The notes beneath the pieces are model-generated. The model made no database searches, was not told the DNA's origin, and saw only the letters and a list, made by a program, of their open reading frames with translations. A program made the translations under genes and the position numbers. From NCBI GenBank assembly GCA_001298575.1, contig LJCV01000261.1, positions 1 to 55,068 of the forward strand: a stretch of DNA of 55,068 bases. The letters run 5' to 3'. This document shows, piece by piece, positions 1 to 8,320 of this stretch. The DNA comes from Actinobacteria bacterium OK074. GTDB lineage: Bacteria; Actinomycetota; Actinomycetes; Streptomycetales; Streptomycetaceae. The first letter of the stretch is position 1. Each line of letters begins with the position of its first letter.

Positions 1-23
1 CCCGCGGGTCAGAGGTCCTGGGG

Positions 24-1274
24 TCAGCCGTCCTGCCGCGCCGGGCCGCGCACCGTGCGCAGGTGCCCGGCCGAGGCCACGTCGGCACAGCCCGCGAGCC
101 CCAGGGCGTCCCGGAACTCCTCGGCCAGCAGCTCCAGCACCCGCCGCGCACCCGCCTCGCCGCCCGCGGCCAGGCCCCAGAGCGGCGGACGGCCCACCAG
201 GACACCCGAGGCGCCCAGGGCCAGCGCCCTGAGCACGTCCGTGCCGCGGCGCACACCGCTGTCCAGCAGGACCTCGCAGCGCCCGGCCACCGCCGAGACC
301 ACCGCGGGCAGCGCGTCGACGCTCGGTACGGCGCCGTCGAGCTGCCGGCCCCCGTGGTTGGAGACCACCACGGCGTCGACCCCGCACTCGGCGGCCCGCA
401 CCGCGTCCTCCGGCGCCAGGACGCCCTTCAGCAGCAGCGGCAGCCGGGTCCGCTCCCGCAGGGCCGCGACGGACGACCAGGTCAAGGCCGACGAGAACGC
501 CTGCGCGGTGTGGACGGCGACCGCCGACGCGGCGCCGGCGGGTCTCCGGTGCGCCGATGTCGGCCCCGCGGCGACCGCCGTGTCCGCCGTGTCCGCGGTG
601 AGGCCGACGGCCCGTACGTGGTCCGGGAGCGTGAAACGGTTGCGGACGTCCCGCAGCCGGCGGCCCATCCACGGGACGTCGACGGTGAGCATGACCGCTT
701 TCGCACCGGCGTCCTCGGCCCCGCGGACCAGGTCGAGGGCGCGGCCGGGCTCCCGCAGCCAGTACAGCTGGAACCAGACCGTGCCACCGGCCGCCGTGAT
801 CCGCTCGATCGGGACACTGCTGAGGGTGCTCGCGGTGAACGGGACGCCCGCCGCCTTCGCCGCGCGGGCGGCGGCGAGTTCGCCCTCGGGATGCACCAGC
901 CGCTGGTAGGCGACGGGCGCGACCGCCACCGGCATCCGTACCGGACGGCCGAGCAGCGTGGTGTCCGTCGCGCAGTGCGACACGTCCCTGAGAACCCGGG
1001 GCACGAGGAAGACGCGGTCGAGCGCGGCGCGGTTGGCGTCGAGCGTCGTCTCGGCGCCGCTGCCGCCGGCCACGAAGTCCCGTACGTCGGGCGGCAGTAC
1101 CGCGGCGGCGGCGCGTTCGACGTCGGCCAGGCACCGGGCGTCCGCCAGGCTCGGGGCCGCCGCGTCGCGCACCGCCCGCTCCACCGCCGCCGGGCCCTGC
1201 GGGCGGTCCCGTAGGGCCCCTGCCGGACCCGCCGGAGCGGCCCGCACCGCCGGTTCAGGGCCGGTCGAAGTCAC
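24..1274 (-). CDS. hmo: 4-hydroxymandelate oxidase (FMN-dependent, HmO)
   Basis: FMN-dependent alpha-hydroxyacid oxidase, 416 residues. In Hpg biosynthesis this family oxidises 4-hydroxymandelate to 4-hydroxybenzoylformate, the substrate of HpgT. The active-site set of the glycolate-oxidase family is complete: FQLYW around Y171, LTVDVPW then RR near 205, the flavin-contacting K283 in LLLKGVL, the catalytic SNHGGRQLD segment (H307, R310), and the phosphate-binding DSGVRRGTDV and GRP motifs. The GTG start lies inside the 3' end of the upstream hmaS gene (20-nt overlap), so translation is probably coupled. About 40 residues precede the usual family N-terminus, so an internal GTG near codon 31 or 35 is a possible true start. 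This is the only intact HmO in the window; the second copy, fused to HpgT, is damaged. Confidence 0.93.
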   Translation of the reverse strand: MTSTGPEPAVRAAPAGPAGALRDRPQGPAAVERAVRDAAAPSLADARCLADVERAAAAVLPPDVRDFVAGGSGAETTLDANRAALDRVFLVPRVLRDVSHCATDTTLLGRPVRMPVAVAPVAYQRLVHPEGELAAARAAKAAGVPFTASTLSSVPIERITAAGGTVWFQLYWLREPGRALDLVRGAEDAGAKAVMLTVDVPWMGRRLRDVRNRFTLPDHVRAVGLTADTADTAVAAGPTSAHRRPAGAASAVAVHTAQAFSSALTWSSVAALRERTRLPLLLKGVLAPEDAVRAAECGVDAVVVSNHGGRQLDGAVPSVDALPAVVSAVAGRCEVLLDSGVRRGTDVLRALALGASGVLVGRPPLWGLAAGGEAGARRVLELLAEEFRDALGLAGCADVASAGHLRTVRGPARQDG

Positions 1275-2364
1275 GCTGCTTCGTCCGTTCCAGCTCCACG
1301 GCCTCGTAGAGCGCCTTGATGTTGGAGCTGCCGAAGGTCGTGGCTCCCTGCCGTTCGATGACCTCGAAGAACAGGGTCCGCCGCGGATGGTCGGAGGCGG
1401 TGAAGATCTGGAACATCTGGCCGTTGTGGTCCTCGTCGGCGAGCACGTTCGTCTCCTGGAGGTCCGCCAGCCGCCGCGCGCCCAGCCCGATCCGCCGGCC
1501 GAGCAGGTCGTAGTACGCCGACGGGGTGCGCAGGAAGGAGACGCCCCGCCCGGTCATCGCCCGCACCGAGCGCACGGCGTCCCGCGAGGAGAAGGCCAGG
1601 TGCTGGACGCCGGCTCCCCGGTGGCTGGTCAGGAACTCGTCTATCTGGCCCGTGGCGGCGGCAGGGTCGGGCTCGATGAGGGTCAGGGTCACCGTCCCCG
1701 ACGGGCTCTGCACGACCGTCGACTCCATCGCCTGGGCGCCGACGACGATGCGTTCCTTGAAGATGTCCAGGAAACCCAGGGCGTCGCGGTAGTAGTCGAC
1801 GGTCGGGATGAGGTCGCCCGCGTTCAGGCACACGGCGACGTGGTCGAGTTCGAGCAGACCGACGTCGTCAGGATCCGGCCGTCCGTCGTCCGACGGCGGC
1901 ACCGGCACGAAGCCGGCGGGCAGACCGGGACCCTCCCCGGGAGCGCGCTGGACGAAGGTGTGGACGACGTCCCCGAAGCCGCCGATCGCCGCCGTGACGG
2001 CCGGGCCGTCGGCCGGGTGCCGGGTCGGCCGGCGCTCGGGCCGGGCACCCCGGGTGAGCGCGGCGTGGAAGGCCGCCTCCGCGTCGGCGGTGCGCAGCGC
2101 GATGTCGGCGACACCCTCGTCGTGGGCCGACACGTACGCCCACGCGGGGTGCCGGTCCGAGAGCGCCTGGGTGAGGACCAGCGTGATGTGCCCCTGCCGG
2201 AGCGCGATGCCGCGGTGGTCGGCCGCGGCGCTGGTGCCGACCACGGTGAAGGCGTACCGGTCGACCCAGGAGGATGTCGCCCTCTCCAGGTCCCCGACGT
2301 ACATCTCGACGTAATCGATCGAGAGATCGGCCAATGAATCCGCTGCTTTTTCGAAATCCCTCAT
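1255..2364 (-). CDS. hmaS: 4-hydroxymandelate synthase (HmaS)
   Basis: Non-haem Fe(II) dioxygenase of the HPPD/HmaS family, 369 residues. It converts 4-hydroxyphenylpyruvate to 4-hydroxymandelate, the committed step of Hpg formation. Two vicinal-oxygen-chelate halves are visible. The expected 2-His-1-carboxylate iron ligands are H175 (LDHVAV), H255 (VQHLAF) and E334 (FFEVIER). HmaS and HPPD cannot be separated by the iron ligands alone; the assignment rests mainly on overlap with hmo and on the neighbouring pdh and hpgT genes. The ATG at 2364 has a GGGGAA-type ribosome site just upstream. The gene diverges from pdh across a 175-nt region. Confidence 0.92.
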   Translation of the reverse strand: MRDFEKAADSLADLSIDYVEMYVGDLERATSSWVDRYAFTVVGTSAAADHRGIALRQGHITLVLTQALSDRHPAWAYVSAHDEGVADIALRTADAEAAFHAALTRGARPERRPTRHPADGPAVTAAIGGFGDVVHTFVQRAPGEGPGLPAGFVPVPPSDDGRPDPDDVGLLELDHVAVCLNAGDLIPTVDYYRDALGFLDIFKERIVVGAQAMESTVVQSPSGTVTLTLIEPDPAAATGQIDEFLTSHRGAGVQHLAFSSRDAVRSVRAMTGRGVSFLRTPSAYYDLLGRRIGLGARRLADLQETNVLADEDHNGQMFQIFTASDHPRRTLFFEVIERQGATTFGSSNIKALYEAVELERTKQRDFDRP

Positions 2365-2539
2365 GAGTTCCCCGGAGCAGAAGAGAGTCGATTTTCCGGA
2401 ACTCTATGGCGCCGGTGCCGGGTCCGGCCACGGCCGACTTGGACGGAAAGGCACCGGACTGACAGGCGGCCGGACACCTGCATAAAATCGGCGCGCCTTT
2501 CGGTTCGCGGTCGATGACCTTTTGGACGGGTGATGTCTT
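2365..2539. promoter_or_regulatory. Divergent promoter region hmaS / pdh
   Basis: 175 nt between the divergent hmaS and pdh starts, locally A/T-richer than its surroundings. It must hold promoters for both units. TTGGAC half-sites lie at 2439-2444 and 2522-2527 (both followed by GG), matching one half of the palindromes found upstream of the HmO-HpgT fusion and NRPS1. Neither has a good GTCCAR partner 17 nt upstream. The second sits just before the pdh start and may simply be its ribosome site (GGACGGG). Confidence 0.55.
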
Positions 2540-3694
2540 GTGATGCGCACCATGGCTGTCATCGGCACGGGTCTGATCGGCACCTCGGTGGCGCTGGCGG
2601 TGAGCCGGCGCGGGGTGACGGTTTTCCTCTCCGACCGGGACCCCGCCGCCGCCCGTACGGCCGCCGCGCTCGGCGCCGGGGTGACGCGGGCCCCGTCGCG
2701 GCCGGTGGACCTGGCCGTGATCGCCGTACCGCCCAGCCAGGTCGGCGCCGTCCTCGTCGACGTGCAGGAACGCGGGCTGGCCCGCGACGTCACCGACGTG
2801 GCGAGCGTGAAGGCCGGGCCCGAGCGGGTGGCGCTGAGCCACGCCCCCGACCCGGTCCGCTACATCGGCGGGCACCCGCTGGCCGGCCGGGAACGCTCCG
2901 GCCCGCTGGCGGCCCGCGCCGAACTGTTCCAGGGCCGCAACTGGGTGCTGACCCCGTCCCGGCTGACCTCGCGCGCGACCTGCGACCGGGCACTGGAGCT
3001 GGTCGCCCTGTGCGACGCCGTCCCCGTGGTGATGCGCAGCCAGGACCACGACGCCGCGGTCGCCGTGACCTCCCACGTACCGCATCTGGTGGCCAGTCTG
3101 ATGGCGGCCCGGCTGCTGGAGGGGCCGGCCGGGCGGTCCCGGCTCGCGGGCCAGGGGCTGCGCGACGTCACCCGGATCGCCGGCGGCGACCCCGGGCTGT
3201 GGGGCGACATCCTCCAGGCCAACGCCCCCGCGGTCGCCGGAGTGCTGCGGGAGCTGCACGCGGACCTGTCCCTGCTGGTGCCGGCGCTGGACGCGCTCGC
3301 CCGGCCCGGCGGCGGGGACCGGGAGCACGCCATGCGGACCCTGGTGGACCTGCTCGAACGGGGCGTCGCCGGGCTGGCGGCGATCCCGCGGGCACGCCCC
3401 GGTGCCGCGGCCGGCGAGCGCCGGGTCCGCGTGGCCGTCGCGGACCGGCCCGGGGAACTGGCCCGGCTGCTGCGCGCGGTCGCGGGCCTCGGCCTCGCCG
3501 CGGAGGACGCCGCCGTCGACACCGGCGCCGGTGCGGGGGACGGGTTCACGGTGCGGTTCGCCGTCCCGCCGTCGGCCGCCGACCGGACGGTCGCCGGGCT
3601 GCGGGCCGGGGGATGGGACGCCGGGGCGGAGGACGACGCGTGGTCCGGGCGGGACGAGGGCGAGGCCGCGGCGCTGCCGGTCGGTTTCCCGTGA
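2540..3694 (+). CDS. pdh: Prephenate dehydrogenase (TyrA/Pdh)
   Basis: 384-residue NAD(P)-dependent prephenate dehydrogenase, supplying 4-hydroxyphenylpyruvate for both HmaS (Hpg) and Tyr. Such cluster-borne copies are standard in Hpg-peptide clusters. The N-terminus has a Rossmann GxGxxG (VIGTGLIGTS). The substrate-site segment IGGHPLAGRE lies near residue 113, and the C-terminal ~80 residues resemble an ACT domain (RVRVAVADRPGELARLL), which could respond to tyrosine. A GTG at 2540, ATG at 2543 and ATG at 2552 are all possible starts; GGACGGG at 2524-2530 best fits 2540 or 2543. The stop codon lies within a short tandem repeat. Confidence 0.9.
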   Translation: MMRTMAVIGTGLIGTSVALAVSRRGVTVFLSDRDPAAARTAAALGAGVTRAPSRPVDLAVIAVPPSQVGAVLVDVQERGLARDVTDVASVKAGPERVALSHAPDPVRYIGGHPLAGRERSGPLAARAELFQGRNWVLTPSRLTSRATCDRALELVALCDAVPVVMRSQDHDAAVAVTSHVPHLVASLMAARLLEGPAGRSRLAGQGLRDVTRIAGGDPGLWGDILQANAPAVAGVLRELHADLSLLVPALDALARPGGGDREHAMRTLVDLLERGVAGLAAIPRARPGAAAGERRVRVAVADRPGELARLLRAVAGLGLAAEDAAVDTGAGAGDGFTVRFAVPPSAADRTVAGLRAGGWDAGAEDDAWSGRDEGEAAALPVGFP

Positions 3695-3750
3695 CGTCCG
3701 GCCGGTTTTCCGCGACGGCCACGCCGTTTTCCGTGACGACTGCGCCGTTT
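3682..3750. repeat. Imperfect 21-22 bp tandem repeats over the pdh stop codon
   Basis: Three copies of a CGGTTTTCCGTGACG-like unit run at 3682-3702, 3703-3724 and 3725-3745, with a partial fourth (CGTTTCCGG) from 3746. The pdh stop codon (3692-3694) lies in the first copy. No hairpin is evident, so this is not a convincing terminator. Confidence 0.6.
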
Positions 3751-3800
3751 CCGGCTCCTTCGGAATAGGCGCGGCCGGTGAATTCCCCGGCCTTCGGGAG

Positions 3801-3835
3801 CGTGTCCAAGTGCGCCGACGCGTGTCCAAGTGCGC
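3801..3835. repeat. Direct repeat CGTGTCCAAGTGCGC, two copies 20 nt apart
   Basis: A perfect 15-bp direct repeat at 3801-3815 and 3821-3835. Each copy carries a GTCCAA half-operator. Only the second is correctly spaced to pair with the TTGGAC at 3847-3852. The first may be a duplicated half-site. Confidence 0.8.
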
Positions 3836-3852
3836 GATTCGGCCGGTTGGAC
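3824..3852. promoter_or_regulatory. Perfect GTCCAA-N17-TTGGAC palindrome (Bbr/StrR-type operator)
   Basis: GTCCAA at 3824-3829 and TTGGAC at 3847-3852 are separated by exactly 17 nt. This matches the GTCCAR-N17-TTGGAC sequence reported for Bbr, the StrR-like activator of the balhimycin cluster. The site ends 83 nt before the ATG of the HmO-HpgT fusion, a normal position for an activator site. The same arrangement occurs upstream of NRPS1. The motif match is seen directly; binding is inferred. Confidence 0.75.
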
Positions 3853-3935
3853 GGCGTTGTTGGAAATCCTGGATTCATGTGAGTCTGGGCGTCTGCTTAT
3901 CTTTTCCTGTTGACCGCCGATGCCGGGGGGAATCC

Positions 3936-6308
3936 ATGGCGAGCGCCGACGACCGCACGCGCTTCGGGCGCAGGATGCGCGCGGACGCGGATTCCGCGCG
4001 GGCGAATTCCCCGTCGACCGGGGAGCACATTCCGGCCGGTGGGCCCATTCCGGCCGAGGAACGTGCCTCGGCCGCGAACCGGACGGCGTTCGACCGGACC
4101 GGGCTGCGGCAGGGCCCGCCCGGAGGACCCCGGCAGCCCGAGACCGCCGTGAAGATCCTCGACCGGACCTGGGCGGCCCCCCTGGTCGTCGGCCCGCTCG
4201 ACGCCCGGGCCCGGCCCGGCGGCGAACTGGCCGTGGTGCAGGCCGCGGCGGCGGCCGGACTCCCGGCGGTCGTGGGCGCCTTCGCCGAGCGGACCTTCGC
4301 CGAACTCTCCTCGGTCGCCGACGTCCCGCCCTGGCTGCGGACCTACGCCTTCCGCAGCCGCACGACGGCACGGGAACTGCTCGCCCGGGCACAGGACGCC
4401 GGCTTCGGGGCACTGGTCCTCGCGCTGGGCGACCGCGCCGGCGTGCGGACCGGGCCGGTCGCCGCCCCCGCCAACCTGGGCGAGGAGGGCCCCTGCGCCG
4501 ACGTACGGTCGCTGCTCGCGGCCCGAGCCGACTGGTCCGACGTGGCGTGGCTGCGCTCGGCCACCTCGCTGCCGCTGCTGGTCGCGGGGGTGCGGACGGC
4601 CGCCGACGCGCTGCGCGCCGTCGCGACGGGGGCCGACGGGATCGTGGTCGACTCCCTCGGCGCGCTGCCGGAGATCGCCGCCTGCGTGTCCGGCCGCTGC
4701 CCCGTCCTGCTGAGCGGCGGCGTCCGCCGGGGCGCGGACGTCCTGGTGGCGCTCGCCTCGGGCGCCGACGCGGCGCTCGTCGGCCGGCCGGTCGTCGAGG
4801 GCCTGCGGGCCGGCGGGCGCGCGGGGGTGACGGAGGCGCTGGGGGGCCTGGCCCGGGAGTTCGCGGAGGCGATGGCCTTCACCGGGACCGGCACGGCCGC
4901 GGATGCGGGGCCCGCCCTGATCAGGACCGCGTACCGGCCGGCGGACGGGTCGGCGGACGTGCCCGGGGATGTGCGCGGGGCCGCGCCCGGGGACGTGCCG
5001 CCGGTCCGGGCATCGAGGCCGCTGCGCAAGAGCGATCTGCACGCCAGCGTCTGCGACCCGGTCCTCGACACCATGAACTTCCTCAACGAGATCACGTTCC
5101 GCTACCCGCAGGCGATCTCCTTCGCCCCCGGCCGCCCCTACGACGGCTTCTTCGACAGCGAGCAGATGTTCGCCCACCTGCGCCGCTACCTCGACCACCT
5201 GGCGGAGCAGGGGAGTTCGCCGCGGCAGGTGCGGACCGCGCTGTACCAGTACGGTCCCACCGCGGGCCAGATCCGCGAGATCATCGCCGACTCGCTGCGC
5301 GCGGACGAGGACATCGACGTCCCGGCCGAGTCCATCGTGGTGACCGTCGGCGCGCAGGAGGCCATGCTGCTGGTGCTGCGCGCGCTCATCACCGGCCCCG
5401 ACGACGTACTCCTGGTCTCCAGCCCCTGCTACGTGGGGATCACCGGCGCGGCCCGCCTCCTGGACATCGCCGTCACCCCGGTCGAGGAACGGGACGACGG
5501 GTTCTCCTGCGCCGACCTGGAAGCGGCGATCCGCCGCGAACGGGCCCGCGGACGCCGCCCCCGCGCCTTCTACGTCGTCCCCGACCACTCCAACCCGTCC
5601 GGGACCACGCTGGACGCCCGGGCCCGTACCGAACTGCTCGACCTGGCCGCGCGGTACGACATCCTCGTCCTGGAGGACAGCCCGTACCGGTTGGTCAGTC
5701 CCGGACGGCAGCTGCCGACCCTGAAGTCCCTGGACCGCGCGCACACGGTCGTCCACCTGGGCTCGTACGCGAAGACGGTCTTCCCCGGCGCCCGGGTCGG
5801 CTTCGCCGTCGCCGACCAGCCCGTCGTGGACGACCACGGGCGCACCGGGCTGCTCGCGGACGAACTCGCCAAGATCAAGAGCATGGTGACGGTCAACACC
5901 TCCTCGCTCAGCCAGGCCGTCGTGGCGGGCACCCTGCTGGCCGCGGGCGGACTCGCCGAGCTGAACGTGACGGCGGCCGCCTACTACGGCGACGCCATGA
6001 AAGCCACCCTCCGGGGCCTGGACACACACCTGCCGCCCGCCCGCCGGGCCGCCCTGGGCGTGCGGTGGAACGAACCCACCGGCGGCTTCTTCCTGAACGT
6101 ACGGGTCCCCTTCCGCGCGGACAACGCCGCGCTGACCCGGTCGGCGCAGGACTTCGGCGTCATCTGGACGCCCATGGCGTACTTCTATCCCGGCGGCGGG
6201 GGCCTGCACGGGATGCGGCTGTCGACCAGCTACCTCACGCCCGCCGAGATCAAGGAGGGCACCGCGCGCCTCGCCCGCTTCGTCGAGGCCGAGAGCGCAC
6301 GGCCGTAA
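3936..6308 (+). CDS. hpgT: HmO-like (degenerate) / HpgT aminotransferase fusion
   Basis: 790-residue two-domain protein. Residues ~65-340 resemble the alpha-hydroxyacid oxidase fold; residues ~365-790 are the PLP aminotransferase HpgT, which makes Hpg (and Dpg in GPA pathways) from the arylglyoxylates. HpgT landmarks are clear: YGPTAGQIREI, SNPSGTT, LEDSPYR and the PLP lysine K613 in GSYAKT. In the oxidase half the key residues are gone: QLYW reads RTYA, the flavin lysine in LLLKGV is replaced (LLVAGV), and about 14-16 residues containing the catalytic SNHGGRQLD are missing between V238 and D239. The phosphate-binding GVRRGADV and GRP remain. That half is probably structural, and the intact hmo at 24-1274 does the chemistry. 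I recall HmO-HpgT fusions from enduracidin-type clusters. ATG 3936 follows GGGGGGAA. Confidence 0.9.
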   Translation: MASADDRTRFGRRMRADADSARANSPSTGEHIPAGGPIPAEERASAANRTAFDRTGLRQGPPGGPRQPETAVKILDRTWAAPLVVGPLDARARPGGELAVVQAAAAAGLPAVVGAFAERTFAELSSVADVPPWLRTYAFRSRTTARELLARAQDAGFGALVLALGDRAGVRTGPVAAPANLGEEGPCADVRSLLAARADWSDVAWLRSATSLPLLVAGVRTAADALRAVATGADGIVVDSLGALPEIAACVSGRCPVLLSGGVRRGADVLVALASGADAALVGRPVVEGLRAGGRAGVTEALGGLAREFAEAMAFTGTGTAADAGPALIRTAYRPADGSADVPGDVRGAAPGDVPPVRASRPLRKSDLHASVCDPVLDTMNFLNEITFRYPQAISFAPGRPYDGFFDSEQMFAHLRRYLDHLAEQGSSPRQVRTALYQYGPTAGQIREIIADSLRADEDIDVPAESIVVTVGAQEAMLLVLRALITGPDDVLLVSSPCYVGITGAARLLDIAVTPVEERDDGFSCADLEAAIRRERARGRRPRAFYVVPDHSNPSGTTLDARARTELLDLAARYDILVLEDSPYRLVSPGRQLPTLKSLDRAHTVVHLGSYAKTVFPGARVGFAVADQPVVDDHGRTGLLADELAKIKSMVTVNTSSLSQAVVAGTLLAAGGLAELNVTAAAYYGDAMKATLRGLDTHLPPARRAALGVRWNEPTGGFFLNVRVPFRADNAALTRSAQDFGVIWTPMAYFYPGGGGLHGMRLSTSYLTPAEIKEGTARLARFVEAESARP

Positions 6309-6311
6309 GCG

Positions 6312-6337
6312 GGCCGCCGCACTCCGACGCGGCGGCC
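6312..6337. terminator. GC hairpin after hpgT
   Basis: Perfect 9-bp arms GGCCGCCGC (6312-6320) and GCGGCGGCC (6329-6337) with an 8-nt loop, just after the hpgT stop. There is no T-tract, as is common in Streptomyces. It could terminate or only attenuate before dpgA. Confidence 0.45.
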
Positions 6338-6452
6338 GTACCCGTCCATCGCACCGCACGAACCGCACAGGACAAGGAGAACGGGCAGTGACCGGCATCA
6401 GCGCGACACGACAACTGCGCAGCAAACCGCGTATGTGGGGGTGGACCTTCCG

Positions 6453-7622
6453 ATGAGCACCGACATCGCGTTTCCCGAAGTCCTGGGCGAGGCCCCGGAG
6501 TTCGACATCAGGCAGAGCGGAGTCCGGACGGCGGGGACCGCGCACCGGACGGCGGTACGCCCGCGGATCGTGGGCGTGGGCACCGCGGTCTCCGACACCT
6601 CCTACACCCAGCTCGACGTCCTCGACGCCTTCGCCATCACCGATCCCAAGGTGCGGTCGGTGTTCCTCAACAGCGCGATCGAACGGCGCAACCTCACGCT
6701 GCCCGCCCCGGACGCCCACGGCATCCGGGTCCCGGAGTCACAGGGCGAACTGCTCGACAAGCACAAGGAGTTGGCGCTGGAGATGGGCGGCGAGGCGCTG
6801 CGTGCCTGCCTGAAACGGGCCGGGGCCGAACTCGCCGACCTGCGCCACCTGTGCTGTGTGACGTCCACCGGGTTCCTCACCCCGGGCCTCAGCGCCCTGC
6901 TGATCCGGGAGTTGGGCATCGACCGCCACTGCAGCCGGTCGGACATCGTCGGCATGGGCTGCAACGCGGGCCTCAACGCCCTGGGCGTGGTGGCCGGCTG
7001 GTCCGCCCTGCACCCCGGTGAACTCGCCGTCGTGCTGTGCGCGGAGGCATGTTCCGCCGCCTACGCGATGGACTCGACGATGCGCACCGCGGTCGTCAAC
7101 AGCCTCTTCGGCGACGGCGCCGCCGCCGTCGCGCTCGTCGCCGGCCGCGCCCCGGCCGACGGCGCCGCCGCGGGTCCGCGCGGCCCGGCCGTCCTCAAGT
7201 TCGCCAGCTGCATCATCCCCGAGGCCGTCGACGCCATGCGCTACGACTGGGACCGTACGCAGGGCAGGTTCAGCTTCTACCTCGACCCGCAGATCCCGTA
7301 CGTGGTGGGCGCGCACGCCGAACTCGTCGTCGACCGGCTGCTCGACGGCACCGGACTGCGCCGCAGCGACATCGGGCACTGGCTGGTGCACTCCGGGGGC
7401 AAGAAGGTGATCGACGCCGTCGTGGTCAACCTCGGGCTGACCCGCCACGACGTGCGCCACACCGTCGGCGTGCTGCGCGACCACGGGAACGTGTCCAGCG
7501 GTTCGTTCCTGTTCTCCTACGAACGACTCCTCGAAGAGGGCGTCACCCGACCCGGCGAATACGGAGTGCTCATGACCATGGGACCCGGCTCGACGATCGA
7601 AACGGCGCTGGTCCGGTGGTGA
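6453..7622 (+). CDS. dpgA: DpgA, type III polyketide synthase (3,5-dihydroxyphenylacetyl-CoA synthase)
   Basis: Chalcone-synthase-like type III PKS, 389 residues from the ATG at 6453. DpgA condenses four malonyl-CoA into the 3,5-dihydroxyphenylacetyl-CoA precursor of Dpg. The catalytic triad is visible as C170 (GMGCNAGLNAL), H313 (LVHSGG) and N346 (DHGNVSS). The FGDGAAA loop is present. A GTG at 6435 opens the frame, but ATG 6453 has a good GGGGGTGGA ribosome site at 6437-6445, so I take it as the start. The dpgB start overlaps the stop (GTGA), placing dpgA-B-C in one tightly coupled operon. Confidence 0.95.
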   Translation: MSTDIAFPEVLGEAPEFDIRQSGVRTAGTAHRTAVRPRIVGVGTAVSDTSYTQLDVLDAFAITDPKVRSVFLNSAIERRNLTLPAPDAHGIRVPESQGELLDKHKELALEMGGEALRACLKRAGAELADLRHLCCVTSTGFLTPGLSALLIRELGIDRHCSRSDIVGMGCNAGLNALGVVAGWSALHPGELAVVLCAEACSAAYAMDSTMRTAVVNSLFGDGAAAVALVAGRAPADGAAAGPRGPAVLKFASCIIPEAVDAMRYDWDRTQGRFSFYLDPQIPYVVGAHAELVVDRLLDGTGLRRSDIGHWLVHSGGKKVIDAVVVNLGLTRHDVRHTVGVLRDHGNVSSGSFLFSYERLLEEGVTRPGEYGVLMTMGPGSTIETALVRW

Positions 7623-8320
7623 GGGCACAGCACCCCGCGGCGCCGCGGAACACGGCGGCCCGTCCGCCGGCCCTCGAACTCGACGGCCGCCGGCCGCTGT
7701 CGGCCGCGACCGTCCAGGCCGTCGCCGCCCTCTGCGACCGGGCCGAGGACCAGGTCGGCGGCGCGATGACCGTGCACGTCACCGGGGCCCCGCACGACGC
7801 CTGGAGCAGCGGCCTCGACGTCACGCTGGTCACCAAGTGGGAGCGCGCGCTGCGCCGGCTGGAGCGGCTGCCCGTGGTCACGGTCGCGGTGGCCCGGGGG
7901 GACTGCGGGGGTACGGCGCTGGACGCGTTCCTGGCCGCCGACGTCCGCGTGGCCGCCCCGGACACCCGGCTGCTGGTGCCACGCGCCGCCACGGCCACCT
8001 GGCCGGGGATGGCCGGCTACCGGCTGGTCCAGCTCGCCGGGGCGGCCAGGGCCCGCAAGGCCGTCCTGTTCGGCCTCCCGATCGGGGCCGCCCAGGCGCT
8101 GGCGCTGGGCATCGTCGACGAGGTGGCCGAGGATCCCTCGACCGCGGTGGCGGCGGCGGCCGACCTCGCGGGCGGCCTGTCCGGCAAGGAGATGGCGATC
8201 CGGCGGCAGCTGATGTTCGACGCCACGACGACCAGTTTCGAGGACGCCCTCGGCGCCCACCTGGCGGCCTGCGACCGCACCCTGCGGCAGGCCGCCGAGG
8301 ACGGGACGGGGACCTCATGA
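7619..8320 (+). CDS. dpgB: DpgB, enoyl-CoA hydratase-like partner of DpgA
   Basis: 233-residue crotonase-superfamily protein starting at a GTG that overlaps the dpgA stop by 4 nt. In GPA producers DpgB raises the rate of DpgA and helps dehydration and aromatisation to dihydroxyphenylacetyl-CoA. The crotonase core is recognisable (ERLPVVTVAVARGDCGGTAL, ADVRVAAPDTRLLVP, LGIVDEV). The family's oxyanion-hole region is divergent, as expected for DpgB rather than an ordinary hydratase. It ends in an ATGA overlap with dpgC. Confidence 0.9.
   Translation: MRAQHPAAPRNTAARPPALELDGRRPLSAATVQAVAALCDRAEDQVGGAMTVHVTGAPHDAWSSGLDVTLVTKWERALRRLERLPVVTVAVARGDCGGTALDAFLAADVRVAAPDTRLLVPRAATATWPGMAGYRLVQLAGAARARKAVLFGLPIGAAQALALGIVDEVAEDPSTAVAAAADLAGGLSGKEMAIRRQLMFDATTTSFEDALGAHLAACDRTLRQAAEDGTGTS

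Noticed and set aside
2522..2527. TTGGAC before pdh as a full operator
   Set aside because: The position 17 nt upstream reads TTCGGT rather than GTCCAR, and the hexamer overlaps the likely ribosome site.
3402..3935. Upstream extension of the HmO-HpgT frame to 3402
   Set aside because: It overlaps pdh in another frame and crosses the promoter and operator; the ATG at 3936 has a good ribosome site.
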